From an uncultured candidatus Porisulfidus sp. (GTDB lineage: Bacteria > Pseudomonadota > Gammaproteobacteria > Poriferisulfidales > Poriferisulfidaceae), in the NCBI GenBank assembly GCA_958431155.1, contig OY288106.1, forward strand, positions 781,161 to 845,160: a DNA stretch of 64,000 bases, read 5' to 3'. Shown one piece after another: positions 1 through 10,204 of the stretch. The notes beneath the pieces were generated by a model. That model did not search any database. It saw only the letters and a list, made by a program, of their open reading frames with translations, and was not told the DNA's origin. Position 1 is the stretch's first letter; the number at the start of each line of letters is the position of its first letter. Position numbers and translations under genes: made by a program.

Positions 1-795
<795 letters not shown>

Positions 796-813
796 CTTTT
801 CGTCTCCTGGTCG

Positions 814-2910
814 TTAAGCTTGGCTGCGCGAAATCACGTCCTCGGCGAGGCTGCCGGGGACTTCCGCGTATTTCGCAAATTCCATGGTGTAGGTGGCCCG
901 ACCCTGGGTCGCGCCGCGCAGGTCGGTTGCGTAACCGAACATCTCTTTGAGCGGCACTTCGGCGCGAATCACCTTGCCGCTGGGCGAATCTTCCATGCCA
1001 CCGACGATGCCGCGGCGGCGGTTGAGGTCACCAACCACGTCGCCCATGTAGTCTTCCGGCGTCACCACTTCCACCTTCATCATCGGCTCGAGCAGCACCG
1101 GGTTGGCGTTCTGGGCGCCTTCGCGGAATGCCATCGAGCCCGCTACCTTGAAGGCGGTCTCGGAAGAATCCACCTCATGGTAGGACCCGTCGTACAGGGT
1201 GACCCGGACGTCCACCACCGGGTAGCCGGCGATGACGCCGTTCTGCATCTGCTCCTGGACTCCCTTGCCGACCGCCGGGATGTATTCCTTGGGCACCACA
1301 CCGCCGACGATCTTGCTTTCGAAGACATAGCCTGCGCCCGGCTCCTGCGGCTCGATCTTCAACCAGACATGGCCGTACTGGCCGCGGCCGCCGGTCTGGC
1401 GGACGAACCGGCCTTCCTGCTCGATCGGCCTGCGGATGGTTTCGCGATAGTTGACTTGCGGAGCGCCCACGTTGGCCTCGACGCTGAATTCCCGGCGCAT
1501 CCGGTCGACGATGATCTCAAGGTGCAATTCACCCATCCCCGAGATGATGGTCTGTCCGGATTCCTCGTCGGTCGCCACCCGGAACGACGGGTCTTCCTGC
1601 GCCAGCTTCTGCAGCGCCACGCCCATCTTCTCCTGGTCGACCTTGGTCTTGGGTTCCACCGCCACGGAGATCACCGGCTCCGGGAACTCCATGCGTTCCA
1701 GCGTGATCGGGGAGTCGACCGCGCACAGGGTGTCGCCGGTCATCACGTTCTTGAGGCCCACGGCGGCCGCGATGTCGCCAGCCCGTACTTCCTTGATCTC
1801 TTCGCGGTGGTTGGAATGCATCTGCAGGATGCGCCCGATGCGATCCTTGCCGTACTTGCGCGGGTTGAACAGGGAGTCGCCGGAGTTCAAAACACCGGAA
1901 TACACGCGGAAAAACGTCAGTGTGCCGACGAACGGGTCTGTGGCCACCTTGAACGCCAGTGCGGAAAACGGCGCATCGTCATCCGATTTCCGGTTGGCTT
2001 CCTCGCCATTGTCCAAGTGCCCCTTGATCGGGGGGACTTCCAGCGGCGACGGCAGGTAGTGCACCACCGCGTCCAGCATTGCCTGGACGCCCTTGTTCTT
2101 GAAAGCAGAACCGCACAGCACCGGCACGATCTCGTTGCGCAGCGTGCGCAGCCGCAGCCCCTTGCGGATCTCGTCCGGAGACAGCTCACTCGCCTCCAGA
2201 TATTTCCCCATCAGTTCGTCGTCGCCCTCGGCGGCCGCCTCGATTATGTGTTCGCGCGCCTCATGGCACGCCGCGACCATGTCCTCCGGGATGTCCTTCA
2301 GTTCGAAGTTCGCGCCCATGTCGCCCTCGCTCCAGTAGATCGCCTTCTGCTCGATCAGGTCGACTACCCCGACGAAATCCTCCGAAGCCCCGATCGGCAA
2401 CTGTACCGGGACCGGAACGGCCCGCAGTCGATCGCGGATCTGATCCACCACGCGTCCGAAGTCCGCGCCGGCACGATCCATCTTGTTGACGAACGCCAGG
2501 CGCGGCACGCCATAGCGATTAGCCTGCCGCCAGACCGTCTCGGACTGCGGCTCGACGCCGCCGACCGCGCAGAACACCGCGCAGGTGCCGTCCAGCACCC
2601 GCAGCGAGCGCTCGACCTCGATCGTGAAGTCCACGTGGCCGGGCGTGTCGATGATATTGATGCGGTGCGTGTCGATGTCGCGCGCCATGCCGCTCCAGAA
2701 GCAGGTGGTCGCGGCCGACGTGATGGTGATGCCCCGCTCCTGTTCCTGTTCCATCCAGTCCATCACGGCCGCCCCGTCGTGCACCTCGCCGATTTTGTGC
2801 GAGATGCCGGTGTAGAACAGGATGCGCTCGGTCGTGGTGGTCTTGCCGGCATCGATGTGCGCCATGATGCCGATGTTCCGGTACCGCTGCAGGGGGGTTT
2901 GGCGGGCCAT
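814..2910 (-). CDS. fusA: Elongation factor G
   Basis: Ribosomal translocase GTPase. The 698-residue length is normal for bacterial EF-G. The P-loop AHIDAGKTT is at residues 17-25, followed by the switch region with [15 protein letters not shown], and the G4 motif NKMDRAG. The C-terminal domains IV/V end with a typical [20 protein letters not shown] stretch. It lies 4 bases downstream of rpsG and 18 bases upstream of tuf on the same strand, so cotranslation within the str operon is expected. No truncation or unusual residue is seen. Confidence 0.98.
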   Translation of the reverse strand: MARQTPLQRYRNIGIMAHIDAGKTTTTERILFYTGISHKIGEVHDGAAVMDWMEQEQERGITITSAATTCFWSGMARDIDTHRINIIDTPGHVDFTIEVERSLRVLDGTCAVFCAVGGVEPQSETVWRQANRYGVPRLAFVNKMDRAGADFGRVVDQIRDRLRAVPVPVQLPIGASEDFVGVVDLIEQKAIYWSEGDMGANFELKDIPEDMVAACHEAREHIIEAAAEGDDELMGKYLEASELSPDEIRKGLRLRTLRNEIVPVLCGSAFKNKGVQAMLDAVVHYLPSPLEVPPIKGHLDNGEEANRKSDDDAPFSALAFKVATDPFVGTLTFFRVYSGVLNSGDSLFNPRKYGKDRIGRILQMHSNHREEIKEVRAGDIAAAVGLKNVMTGDTLCAVDSPITLERMEFPEPVISVAVEPKTKVDQEKMGVALQKLAQEDPSFRVATDEESGQTIISGMGELHLEIIVDRMRREFSVEANVGAPQVNYRETIRRPIEQEGRFVRQTGGRGQYGHVWLKIEPQEPGAGYVFESKIVGGVVPKEYIPAVGKGVQEQMQNGVIAGYPVVDVRVTLYDGSYHEVDSSETAFKVAGSMAFREGAQNANPVLLEPMMKVEVVTPEDYMGDVVGDLNRRRGIVGGMEDSPSGKVIRAEVPLKEMFGYATDLRGATQGRATYTMEFAKYAEVPGSLAEDVISRSQA

Positions 2911-2914
2911 GATC

Positions 2915-3406
<492 letters not shown>

Positions 3407-3411
3407 TCAAC

Positions 3412-3792
3412 TCAACCGCCGACTTTGGGCCGCTTGGTTCCGTACTTGGAGCGACCCTGCCGGCGATCCGCCACCCCTTGGGTGTCGAGGCTGCCGCGCA
3501 CCGTGTGGTAGCGCACGCCGGGCAGGTCCTTGACGCGCCCGCCCCGGATCAGGACGACGGAATGTTCTTGGAGGTTGTGCCCTTCGCCACCGATGTAGCT
3601 GGTGACTTCGAAGCCGTTGGTCAGACGGACGCGGGCGACCTTGCGGAGTGCGGAATTAGGCTTCTTTGGAGTCGTGGTATAGACACGAGTACAGACCCCG
3701 CGTCGTTGCGGGCAACGGGCGAGCGCCGGCACGTTGCTTTTGCTCGTCGGGCGTTTGCGCGGCTTGCGCACCAACTGGTTGATTGTTGCCAT
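3412..3792 (-). CDS. rpsL: 30S ribosomal protein S12
   Basis: Decoding-centre protein of the 30S subunit. It has 126 residues. The conserved [10 protein letters not shown] loop (residues 42-51) carries lysine at 43, and the second loop [13 protein letters not shown] is intact, so both streptomycin-contact loops look wild type. It is the first gene of the str operon. The start ATG at 3792 has only a weak GATGAG Shine-Dalgarno. Upstream lie a hairpin with a U-run and then a TATAAT promoter, both described separately. The usual upstream neighbour rpoC is absent; aprA is there instead. Confidence 0.98.
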   Translation of the reverse strand: MATINQLVRKPRKRPTSKSNVPALARCPQRRGVCTRVYTTTPKKPNSALRKVARVRLTNGFEVTSYIGGEGHNLQEHSVVLIRGGRVKDLPGVRYHTVRGSLDTQGVADRRQGRSKYGTKRPKVGG

Positions 3793-3820
3793 AGTCTCAT
3801 CAATGAATTGGCGTTCATTT

Positions 3821-3857
3821 ATAAAAACAGGCCAGCGTCCGCGGTCGGAGGCTGGCC
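3821..3857 (-). terminator. Terminator-like hairpin in the rpsL leader
   Basis: Read on the minus strand, GGCCAGC (3857-3851) pairs perfectly with GCTGGCC (3836-3830) across a 14-base loop, and is followed by TGTTTTTAT. That is the form of an intrinsic terminator. It lies after the TATAAT promoter and about 30 bases before the rpsL start, so it would be inside the str operon leader. It could be an attenuator, or a terminator for aprA readthrough. Confidence 0.6.
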
Positions 3858-3875
3858 CGCCAAATCCAGCGGCGA

Positions 3876-3884
3876 ATTATAGCA
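3876..3884 (-). promoter_or_regulatory. Extended -10 promoter for the str operon
   Basis: The minus strand shows TGCTATAAT, a perfect -10 hexamer (3881-3876) with the TGn extension, about 85 bases before the rpsL ATG. No convincing -35 is visible at 16-18 bases, which is common with extended -10 elements. A transcript would start near 3869 and include the hairpin at 3821-3857. Confidence 0.6.
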
Positions 3885-4007
3885 CAAGGGAAAACCCGAA
3901 GACCTGTTTCGGCGGCTTCACATTCCCGTCATCGGGCAGGGCGGAAGCAGCCGCTTCTTCGACCTCCCCTTCTGTTGAATGAATGCCTATTCCGGCCTGG
4001 CTGGCCG

Positions 4008-4039
4008 AAGCCCGAGCAGGGATAGATCCTGTCGGGCTT
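4008..4039 (-). terminator. Long stem-loop just after aprA
   Basis: AAGCCCGA (4008-4015) pairs with TCGGGCTT (4032-4039), and GCAGG/CCTG extend the stem inside, leaving a small loop. It lies 12 bases past the aprA stop. On the minus strand it is not followed by a U-run but by a second short GGCC hairpin. It may be an RNA-stabilising or Rho-linked 3' end rather than an intrinsic terminator. Confidence 0.5.
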
Positions 4040-4050
4040 GACTGGTATTT

Positions 4051-5895
4051 TTAGTCGATGATGTGGTGAACCGGAGCCTTCTCCATTTCCCACTCGTCGG
4101 ATTCCTGATCATAGCGGGACAGGGTGAGGCAATGCCAGTCCTGATCGTCGAGTTTCGGGAAATCGCCACGGTAGTAGTAGCCGGGCCAACGCGTTTCCTT
4201 GCGGAACAGCGTGTGGTGCGCGACTGACTGCGAGGCCAGGAACCGGTGATGAAGCTCCCATGTTCTTTGCAGTTGGTGAAGGTCTTCGGCCCCGATATTG
4301 TCGAGATCCGTCTTCAGCATGTCCAGCAACTCCAGGCCACGGGTGAGCAAGGGCTCGTTCGTCATATAGTTCGTGCTGATTCCGCCAACATATTCGTCCA
4401 TGATCTTTTCAAGACGCTGAAGACCATGGATCGGCAAGATATAACTCGGCGAGACGGTTCCCGCTACGATCTCGTTACGACCCACCGCGTAGTTTTCCAT
4501 GGGCTTGTAGATGGTCTCTTTCAGATCCTGACACTGTTTTTCGCCGACTTGAAGCTTTTCATTTTTCAGGTCGTTGATGTAATTGACCGCCGCCTTGGCT
4601 GCGATCCGACCCTCAGTGTAGGATCCCGATGAGAACTTGTGCGCACTGCCGCCAATCGTGTCGCCCGCACCGAACAGTCCGTCAACGGTCATCATTCGGT
4701 TGTAGCCCCACTGATAATCAGAAGGCGCCACATCCTCGGGGCCACTTGCCCAGGCTCCCGAGCAGGTGGCATGAGACCCCATGACGTAGGGCTCGGAAGT
4801 CGTCAGTTCCGGGTTGATATGCTTGGGATCAATGTTTTGCGCTGCCCAAACAACCGCCTGACCGATGGTCATGCCGAGAAAGTTCTCCCACCCTACGGTT
4901 TCCTTGTGCGGGTCCTGGAAGGCCTCTTTGGTCACCATGCGAATGGGCCCTCTGCCTGCCTTCACTTCTTCAAGAAAAGCGTGGTTGCGCAGACAGGTCG
5001 GGGTCGGATGGTGATCGATGTACTCTCCGACCATTTCCTTCGTGTGCTCGTACCATTTGGACTCGTACTCTTCACCATACCCGTTCTGAGTGTACGTCTT
5101 GAGGTGCAGGAAGTAGGCACCGACAGGGCCATAGCCATCCTTGAACCGGGCAAGGACAATCCGATTCTCCATCTGGGTCATCTTGGCGCCGGCGAGAATC
5201 GGCAGTGCATAGGCCGAGGCACTACTCCACGGAGCATACCAGGTGCGTCCCATGCCTTCTCCCACGGAACGGGGCTTGTAGATATGCGATGCGCCACCGG
5301 CGCAAACGATCACGGCCTTGGCCCGGAACACATAGAAATCCCCGGTACGGACATTGAAGCCGACGGCACCGGCGACTCGGTTTGGTTTCGACTCGTCCAT
5401 CAGCAGGTGAGTCACCATGATTCGGTTATAGACCTCGTTCGCGGCCTTGCGGGCGGCCTCGGCGACGATCGGCTTGTAGCTTTCGCCGTGAATCATGATC
5501 TGCCATTTGCCCTCGCGCTGGTAGCGCCCCGTTTCCGGGTCCCGCATCATGGGAAGGCCCCACTCTTCAAATTTGTGCACGGTGGCGTCAACGTGTCGAG
5601 CAATGTCGTAGCCCAGGTCCTCTCGCACCAGCCCCATGAGGTCGTTGCGCGCGTAGCGGACATGATCTTCCGGCTGATTCTCACCCCACTGCATGCCCAT
5701 GTAGCAGTTGATCGCGTAAAGGCCCTGCGCAACCGCGCCACTGCGTTCGATGTTTGCTTTTTCAACACAGACTACTTTCAGGTCTCGCCCCCAGTACCTG
5801 GACTCGTACGTGGCACCACAACCGGCCATACCGCCGCCGACGACGAGGATGTCGGAATCGACAACAACCGTCTTTCTTCGATTAAACAATCCCAT
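4051..5895 (-). CDS. aprA: Adenylylsulfate reductase, alpha subunit
   Basis: Flavoprotein subunit of dissimilatory APS reductase, which interconverts sulfite plus AMP and APS in the cytoplasm. The FAD-binding motif GGGMAGCG is at residues 20-27. The 614-residue length and stretches such as NCYMGMQWGENQPEDHVRYA, GGASHIYKPRS and GPVGAYFLHLKTYTQNGYG fit AprA. The start ATG at 5895 follows a good AAGGAG. aprB is 11 bases upstream. The company of aprM, and the absence of dissimilatory sulfite reductase genes nearby, fits the sulfur-oxidising (reverse) direction, but direction is inferred from lineage-level knowledge, not from this sequence. Confidence 0.96.
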   Translation of the reverse strand: MGLFNRRKTVVVDSDILVVGGGMAGCGATYESRYWGRDLKVVCVEKANIERSGAVAQGLYAINCYMGMQWGENQPEDHVRYARNDLMGLVREDLGYDIARHVDATVHKFEEWGLPMMRDPETGRYQREGKWQIMIHGESYKPIVAEAARKAANEVYNRIMVTHLLMDESKPNRVAGAVGFNVRTGDFYVFRAKAVIVCAGGASHIYKPRSVGEGMGRTWYAPWSSASAYALPILAGAKMTQMENRIVLARFKDGYGPVGAYFLHLKTYTQNGYGEEYESKWYEHTKEMVGEYIDHHPTPTCLRNHAFLEEVKAGRGPIRMVTKEAFQDPHKETVGWENFLGMTIGQAVVWAAQNIDPKHINPELTTSEPYVMGSHATCSGAWASGPEDVAPSDYQWGYNRMMTVDGLFGAGDTIGGSAHKFSSGSYTEGRIAAKAAVNYINDLKNEKLQVGEKQCQDLKETIYKPMENYAVGRNEIVAGTVSPSYILPIHGLQRLEKIMDEYVGGISTNYMTNEPLLTRGLELLDMLKTDLDNIGAEDLHQLQRTWELHHRFLASQSVAHHTLFRKETRWPGYYYRGDFPKLDDQDWHCLTLSRYDQESDEWEMEKAPVHHIID

Positions 5896-5906
5896 TAGTC
5901 TGCTCC

Positions 5907-6362
5907 TTAATTATTTTGTGAGGCCGCTTTCAACGTGGGCAGCCCACCATCGATGTTGAGCGCATCCGGTTCGTGTGCAAGTTCTTGAGACTTAAACGCT
6001 TCTGCACTGGGCGCATCCAGTTCAGCCGGGGACGGAATGGTGCCCCAATCCGTGGTCCGAATGGGTGAGACAAAATTCTTTTCCCGACCATCTTGGAACA
6101 GGATCTTCCAGGAAATCGTGCCCTTTTCCTCCTCGCGCAGTACTCGGACACTGTGGCCGAGAGGCGCGAAGTCGGCATATCCGCGTGCATCGATCGCATT
6201 TTGCGGACAAGCCTTCACACAGGAGTAACACTCCCAGCACATGTTGGGCTCAATGTTGTAGGCGCGTCGATAGGTCTTATCGATGTGCATGATGTCCGAG
6301 GGACATATATCGACGCAGTGACCGCAACCATCACAGCGGGTCATATAAACGAAAGTAGGCAT
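5907..6362 (-). CDS. aprB: Adenylylsulfate reductase, beta (iron-sulfur) subunit
   Basis: Electron-transfer subunit of APS reductase. Two ferredoxin-type 4Fe-4S motifs are visible: cysteines 10, 13, 16, 20 followed by proline, and cysteines 42, 45, 48, 52 followed by proline. The 151-residue length and the C-terminal tail after the ferredoxin part agree with AprB, where the tail wraps the alpha subunit. It lies between aprM and aprA, in the order known from aprMBA operons of purple sulfur bacteria. Confidence 0.96.
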   Translation of the reverse strand: MPTFVYMTRCDGCGHCVDICPSDIMHIDKTYRRAYNIEPNMCWECYSCVKACPQNAIDARGYADFAPLGHSVRVLREEEKGTISWKILFQDGREKNFVSPIRTTDWGTIPSPAELDAPSAEAFKSQELAHEPDALNIDGGLPTLKAASQNN

Positions 6363-6419
6363 GCTTTCCGTCCTCTCCTATTGTTGAGTGAACAATTGTT
6401 TCTTCTTGAAGGTTAATGA

Positions 6420-6440
6420 CCTAGTCAAAAACAGACTAGG
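6420..6440 (-). repeat. Inverted repeat between aprM and aprB
   Basis: CCTAGTC (6420-6426) and GACTAGG (6434-6440) form a perfect 7-bp stem with an A-rich 7-base loop in the 82-base gap between aprM and aprB. No U-run follows. It may mark an RNA processing or stability site that sets the different levels of AprM and AprBA; that role is inference. Confidence 0.45.
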
Positions 6441-6444
6441 CAAA

Positions 6445-7218
6445 TTAATAATTCGTCGGCATTCCACGCGCCGAACCAAATGTTTCAGGCTTGTCCGCCG
6501 GTGCCGGCAAATTGCTTCTCGAGCCGGCCGCTTCCGCCACTCTTTTCTGCAAGGCGGCAGAGGGCTTGAAGAACATGTGCGCGAACTTGGACCAGGGTAT
6601 GGACCCGAACAGGATTGTGGTCGAAAGCACGTATAGCCCGAAAGCCAGCCAACCGATTATCGATGTCCCCAGCCATGACCATACCAGGGCCCATGTCGTA
6701 CTCGCAAGCAGCGAAAGAACGAACAGGTCGGCTTGCGAAACATTAAACGGCGAATTGCCTTCGGCCGAAACATCGGCTCGAATGAAGAACCAGAACCAGT
6801 AGCCGCCAATGCAGACCATCAGCGCTCCGATGTGCCACATCATCGGCCAGACAGCGGGACCATCCGAGGCTGGATATCCAAATACCATGACAGCGGTTGC
6901 GACAACATATCCGATAAAGCCGTACATCGTCAGCAGGTGGGAGATTCTTCTTTGAGTGGAGCAGAATTCCGATGACGTCAACACCTCGCTCGCCAGGGTT
7001 TGTGCCGCCATGGACATGACTTGTCCGCCCCCGACTTGATTGGTTCCTTTAGTCTTTGATTTCTGCCAATCTTCAAAGAAATACTTGGCACTTTTTTTAT
7101 GTATAACGTCAAATAACGTTCCCACCACGACCAGAGCAAACATGGTGACAATGAAAGTCTCTGTCACGGCGCTAGGGATGTACGCCGAAAGCTCAGCAAA
7201 GGGATTGCTGGTGAACAT
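6445..7218 (-). CDS. aprM: APS reductase membrane partner AprM
   Basis: Putative membrane anchor and quinone-side electron acceptor for AprBA, as in Allochromatium-type aprMBA operons where AprM replaces or complements QmoABC. The 257 residues show a first hydrophobic segment near residues 18-38, another near 98-116 (TMYGFIGYVVATAVMVFGY), and further segments around WHIGALMVCIGGYWFWFFI, DLFVLSLLASTTWALVWSWL and the following GWLAFGLYVLSTTILFG. It is first in the operon. I assign it on topology and position; no cofactor motif was verified. Confidence 0.85.
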   Translation of the reverse strand: MFTSNPFAELSAYIPSAVTETFIVTMFALVVVGTLFDVIHKKSAKYFFEDWQKSKTKGTNQVGGGQVMSMAAQTLASEVLTSSEFCSTQRRISHLLTMYGFIGYVVATAVMVFGYPASDGPAVWPMMWHIGALMVCIGGYWFWFFIRADVSAEGNSPFNVSQADLFVLSLLASTTWALVWSWLGTSIIGWLAFGLYVLSTTILFGSIPWSKFAHMFFKPSAALQKRVAEAAGSRSNLPAPADKPETFGSARGMPTNY

Positions 7219-7262
7219 ATTTTTTGAATCCTGCGTTATTTTTGTTGGGGGTCGAGTTTTTT

Positions 7263-7268
7263 AGTATA
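7263..7268 (-). promoter_or_regulatory. Possible -10 element for aprMBA
   Basis: TATACT on the minus strand lies about 45 bases before the aprM ATG in a very A+T-rich stretch. No good -35 hexamer is found at normal spacing, so the call rests on the -10 and position only. Confidence 0.35.
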
Positions 7269-7391
7269 TCAAAATTATTTTAAAACCGACTTGAACGACC
7301 CTTCATGGTTTCGTGCGAAATTGCTGGCTGGGGACGGCGGGGCTCGAGTTTTGGTCTTGTGGGTGGACCCGTCCGCAGAAGTTTATCCCGC

Positions 7392-7826
7392 TTATCGCAA
7401 GGGGTCGACAACGGTAAGAAACGGGAACCGATGAAAGTCGGTGTCGCGGGTGCATATCTGGCTGACACCATGCTCTCGCATTAACACCGCGGTGTTCAGG
7501 TCGTGGCACAGATTCCCATGCACATCCGGCAACTCCTCCAAGGTTTGTGCCAGCACGGTTTCATGCCGAGACGTCGCCAACAACAGGTCAAACCCGGGCG
7601 CTTCCAGCAAAGATCTGAGAAACCTCCAGGCCTCTTGAGATGTCCAGGGAGACTTAGATGCGCGAGCGTGTGTTGTTACTCGCAGAAATTCATAGCAGAC
7701 GTTCCAGGTGAGGAAAGCTGGAGCAGGGTCTTCGCAGGCCCGCAAAACTCTGTCATGGCATGGGGCGTGAAACGGCGATTTCCTGTCCGCCGCATAGACT
7801 AGGATGTTCGTGTCGAAGACCAGCAC
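7392..7826 (-). CDS. vapC: PIN-domain toxin, VapC family
   Basis: Likely a ribonuclease toxin of a type II toxin-antitoxin pair. The 144 residues show the PIN acidic residues in order: Asp5 in VFDTNILVY, Glu46 in the YEFLRV segment, Asp109 in LCHDLNTAVL, and Asp128/Asp130 in CTRDTDF. The start is GTG at 7826, placed directly after the antitoxin TAA (TAAGTG), which indicates strict translational coupling. Targets (often tRNA or rRNA in this family) cannot be read from the sequence. Confidence 0.88.
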   Translation of the reverse strand: MLVFDTNILVYAADRKSPFHAPCHDRVLRACEDPAPAFLTWNVCYEFLRVTTHARASKSPWTSQEAWRFLRSLLEAPGFDLLLATSRHETVLAQTLEELPDVHGNLCHDLNTAVLMREHGVSQICTRDTDFHRFPFLTVVDPLR

Positions 7827-8066
7827 TTATTCTTCATCCAATATCCGGTAGAGCTCTTCGCGATTGGCGACATCGACCCGGAACCCTCCGCTATCCCAAG
7901 TCGGCAACCGCCGGGAGACATCCGGTGTGCTTTTGGAGGGAGAAGGCGCCGCGAGGATGCGCCTGAGTCCCGCTTCCACAAGAGCAGACATGGTCGTACC
8001 GCGCCGTGCAGCTTCTTCTTTTAATTGCCGCATCACGGTCTCGTCAATATTGAGTGTCGTTTTCAT
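7827..8066 (-). CDS. vapB: Ribbon-helix-helix antitoxin, VapB-like
   Basis: Antitoxin and probable autorepressor of the following PIN toxin. The N-terminus MKTTLNIDETVMRQLKEEA is a ribbon-helix-helix DNA-binding start, followed by a short helix pair and a C-terminal tail that would wrap the toxin. I prefer the ATG at 8066 (79 residues) because MKTTLNI is the usual beginning of the fold; an ATG four codons upstream at 8078 is also open. No strong Shine-Dalgarno is visible for either. Confidence 0.82.
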   Translation of the reverse strand: MKTTLNIDETVMRQLKEEAARRGTTMSALVEAGLRRILAAPSPSKSTPDVSRRLPTWDSGGFRVDVANREELYRILDEE

Positions 8067-8080
8067 ATGGATTAACATAT
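8065..8080. promoter_or_regulatory. Palindrome at the vapB start, possible operator
   Basis: ATATG-GATTAA-CATAT is a 16-bp interrupted palindrome overlapping the alternative start codons of the antitoxin. RHH antitoxins commonly bind such short A+T-rich repeats at their own promoters. The assignment is by position and symmetry. Confidence 0.45.
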
Positions 8081-8297
8081 CATAAATATTGATGTATTCC
8101 TATTATGACAGGAAGGAAGAGTAATCTGTGTAAATTCAAGCCACTATCTAATTCTTATGTACAGTCGTGCCGCCGACTCACTACTCCCGCATTCGCATCA
8201 GTGGATCACGTCGCCCCCCCCCCAGTTCCTGCCCCGCCTCCAGAATCTGTCGGGCAGCTGAACGCTCAACGCCTCACTTGATTTTTCCTGACAATGC

Positions 8298-9254
8298 TTA
8301 TTCGATAAACAGCGTACTGATCGATTCGTTCCGGTGAATGCGGGAAATCGATTCCGCCAGCAGTTCGGATACGCTGAGCACCCGGATCCGGTCGCAACTC
8401 CCGGCCTCCTCGCTCAACGGGATGGTGTCCGTGACGACCATTTCGTCGAGCGTCGAATTCGCCAGGTTCTCGATGGCACGGCCCGACAGCACCGGGTGCG
8501 TGACATAGGCGACCACTCGCGTGGCCCCCTGTTCCTTCAGGGCTGCTGCGGCATGGCATAGCGTGCCCGCAGTATCCACCATGTCGTCGACCATCACGCA
8601 GGACATGCCCTCGACTTCACCGATGATGTTCATGACTTCCGATTCGTTGGGGTTCGGGCGTCGCTTGTCGATGATGGCGAGTTCGCTCCCGAGTTGCTTG
8701 GCGAACGCACGGGCGCGCACCACCCCGCCGATGTCCGGCGACACCGTCACCAGGCTGTCTCCTTTGTCCTGATGCCAGATATCCTTGATCAGGATCGGCG
8801 AGGCATAGATGTTGTCGACCGGAATGTCGAAGAATCCCTGTTCCTGATCGGCGTGCAGGTCGATGGTCAGCACCCGGTCGACCCCGGCCGCGGTGATGAT
8901 GTTTGCCGCCAATTTGGCCGAGATCGGCACGCGGCCCGAGCGGGCCCGGCGGTCCTGCCGCGAATAGCCGAAATACGACACCACCGCGGTGATGCGGTTG
9001 GCCGAGGAACGGCGCAGCGCATCCACGATGATCACCAGTTCCATCAGGTTCTCGTTGGTCGGCCGGCAGGTCGGCTGCACGATGAACACGTCCTTGCCGC
9101 GAACGTTTTCGTTGATCTCCACGCGTACCTCGTCGTCGCTGAAGCGGCCGATGTCGGCCTTGCCCAGCGGAATACTGAGGTACTGGGCGATCTTCTGTGC
9201 GAGCGCCGGGTTGGCGTTCCCGCTGAACACCATCAAGTCGTCGTAGTCACTCAT
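8298..9254 (-). CDS. prs: Ribose-phosphate pyrophosphokinase
   Basis: Makes PRPP from ribose 5-phosphate and ATP for nucleotide, histidine and tryptophan synthesis. The 318 residues include the PRPP-binding loop [13 protein letters not shown] at 220-232, the N-terminal [12 protein letters not shown], and the flexible loop region with [13 protein letters not shown]. It lies downstream of ispE and tRNA-Gln on the same strand, a conserved gammaproteobacterial arrangement. Here vapBC and aprMBA follow it instead of the usual rplY-pth. Confidence 0.97.
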   Translation of the reverse strand: MSDYDDLMVFSGNANPALAQKIAQYLSIPLGKADIGRFSDDEVRVEINENVRGKDVFIVQPTCRPTNENLMELVIIVDALRRSSANRITAVVSYFGYSRQDRRARSGRVPISAKLAANIITAAGVDRVLTIDLHADQEQGFFDIPVDNIYASPILIKDIWHQDKGDSLVTVSPDIGGVVRARAFAKQLGSELAIIDKRRPNPNESEVMNIIGEVEGMSCVMVDDMVDTAGTLCHAAAALKEQGATRVVAYVTHPVLSGRAIENLANSTLDEMVVTDTIPLSEEAGSCDRIRVLSVSELLAESISRIHRNESISTLFIE

Positions 9255-9285
9255 GCTTCAGGTTCCCGTTCATGAATTGGGAGAG

Positions 9286-9363
9286 TGGCTGGGCCGGCAG
9301 GATTCGAACCTGCGAATGCGGGGATCAAAACCCCGTGCCTTAACCTGACTTGGCGACGGCCCA
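9286..9363 (-). tRNA. tRNA-Gln (anticodon UUG)
   Basis: The minus strand folds as a complete cloverleaf. TGGGCCG pairs with CGGCCCA as a perfect 7-bp acceptor. CGGGG/CCCCG flank the loop TTTTGAT with anticodon TTG. GCAGG/CCTGC enclose TTCGAAT. CCA is encoded at 9288-9286. It sits between ispE and prs, and probably shares their transcript. Confidence 0.95.
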
Positions 9364-9370
9364 ACATCCT

Positions 9371-10201
9371 TCACGCCCTTTCCTGCGCCAGCAGAGGCGA
9401 GCGCGCGAGGCTCGCAGCGACCCGTCCATTCCATTCCAGCGGACAGAGCGCCAGCACGGACTCGGCCTCACCGCGATCATCGAACCACGCGAAGACCGAA
9501 CCGCCCGAACCCGTCATTGCTGCCGGCGCGTAGCGGCGCAACCAGTCCAGACGTATCCCCACCTCCGGCAGCCGCGACCGGAGCAATTCCTCGAACACGT
9601 TGCTCCCCCAGTACGCGTCCACCTCGCCCATTTTGATGGGGGCGCTCCATTGTGTCAATTGCAGGGACCGGTACGCCTCGGCCGTGCTCACCTCCGACGG
9701 GGTCGGCAAAACCAGAGCAAAACCCTCCGGGCGGTCCGCCGGCGTCAGCTTCTCGCCCACCCCTTCCGCCCACGCGGTGCGCCCGTGCACGAACAACGGC
9801 ACGTCTGCCCCCAGCTCCAGTCCCATCGCGGCCAACTCCTCGATATTCCACGGCTGGCCCCACAGGCGATTGAGCCCGTGCAGCACGGCAGCCGCATCGG
9901 AACTGCCACCGCCCAGGCCCGCGCCGACCGCGATCTGCTTGTTGAGGAACATCGAAGCGCCACAGCCTTCGGGGTGGCGCTTCCGTGCCAGTTCGGCGGC
10001 CCGCAGACATAGATTGGACTCCCCGAAATCCCCGCCCGCATCATCCGCATACTCGAAACGACCGTCCTCGCGCGCATCGATCGTGAGGCAGTCCATGTAG
10101 TCGATCAGTTGGAACAGGGTCTGCAACTCGTGATAGCCGTCCTCGCGGCGGCCGGTCACGTGCAGGAACAGGTTGAGCTTGGCCGGAGCGTACAGGCGCA
10201 T
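9371..10201 (-). CDS. ispE: 4-diphosphocytidyl-2-C-methyl-D-erythritol kinase
   Basis: GHMP kinase of the MEP isoprenoid pathway; phosphorylates CDP-ME. The ATP-binding loop GAGLGGGSSD is at residues 93-102, and the N-terminal MRLYAPAKLNLFLHVTGRR is the family signature. At 276 residues the length is normal. lolB ends 3 bases upstream and the tRNA-Gln gene begins 7 bases downstream. Together with dxs at 48301 it shows that the MEP pathway is used. Confidence 0.96.
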   Translation of the reverse strand: MRLYAPAKLNLFLHVTGRREDGYHELQTLFQLIDYMDCLTIDAREDGRFEYADDAGGDFGESNLCLRAAELARKRHPEGCGASMFLNKQIAVGAGLGGGSSDAAAVLHGLNRLWGQPWNIEELAAMGLELGADVPLFVHGRTAWAEGVGEKLTPADRPEGFALVLPTPSEVSTAEAYRSLQLTQWSAPIKMGEVDAYWGSNVFEELLRSRLPEVGIRLDWLRRYAPAAMTGSGGSVFAWFDDRGEAESVLALCPLEWNGRVAASLARSPLLAQERA

Positions 10202-10204
10202 CGA

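Noticed and set aside
8210-8225. Run of about ten C residues
   Set aside because: A homopolymer in a gene-free gap between vapBC and prs; no gene start is nearby for phase variation, and it may be a sequencing-length artefact.
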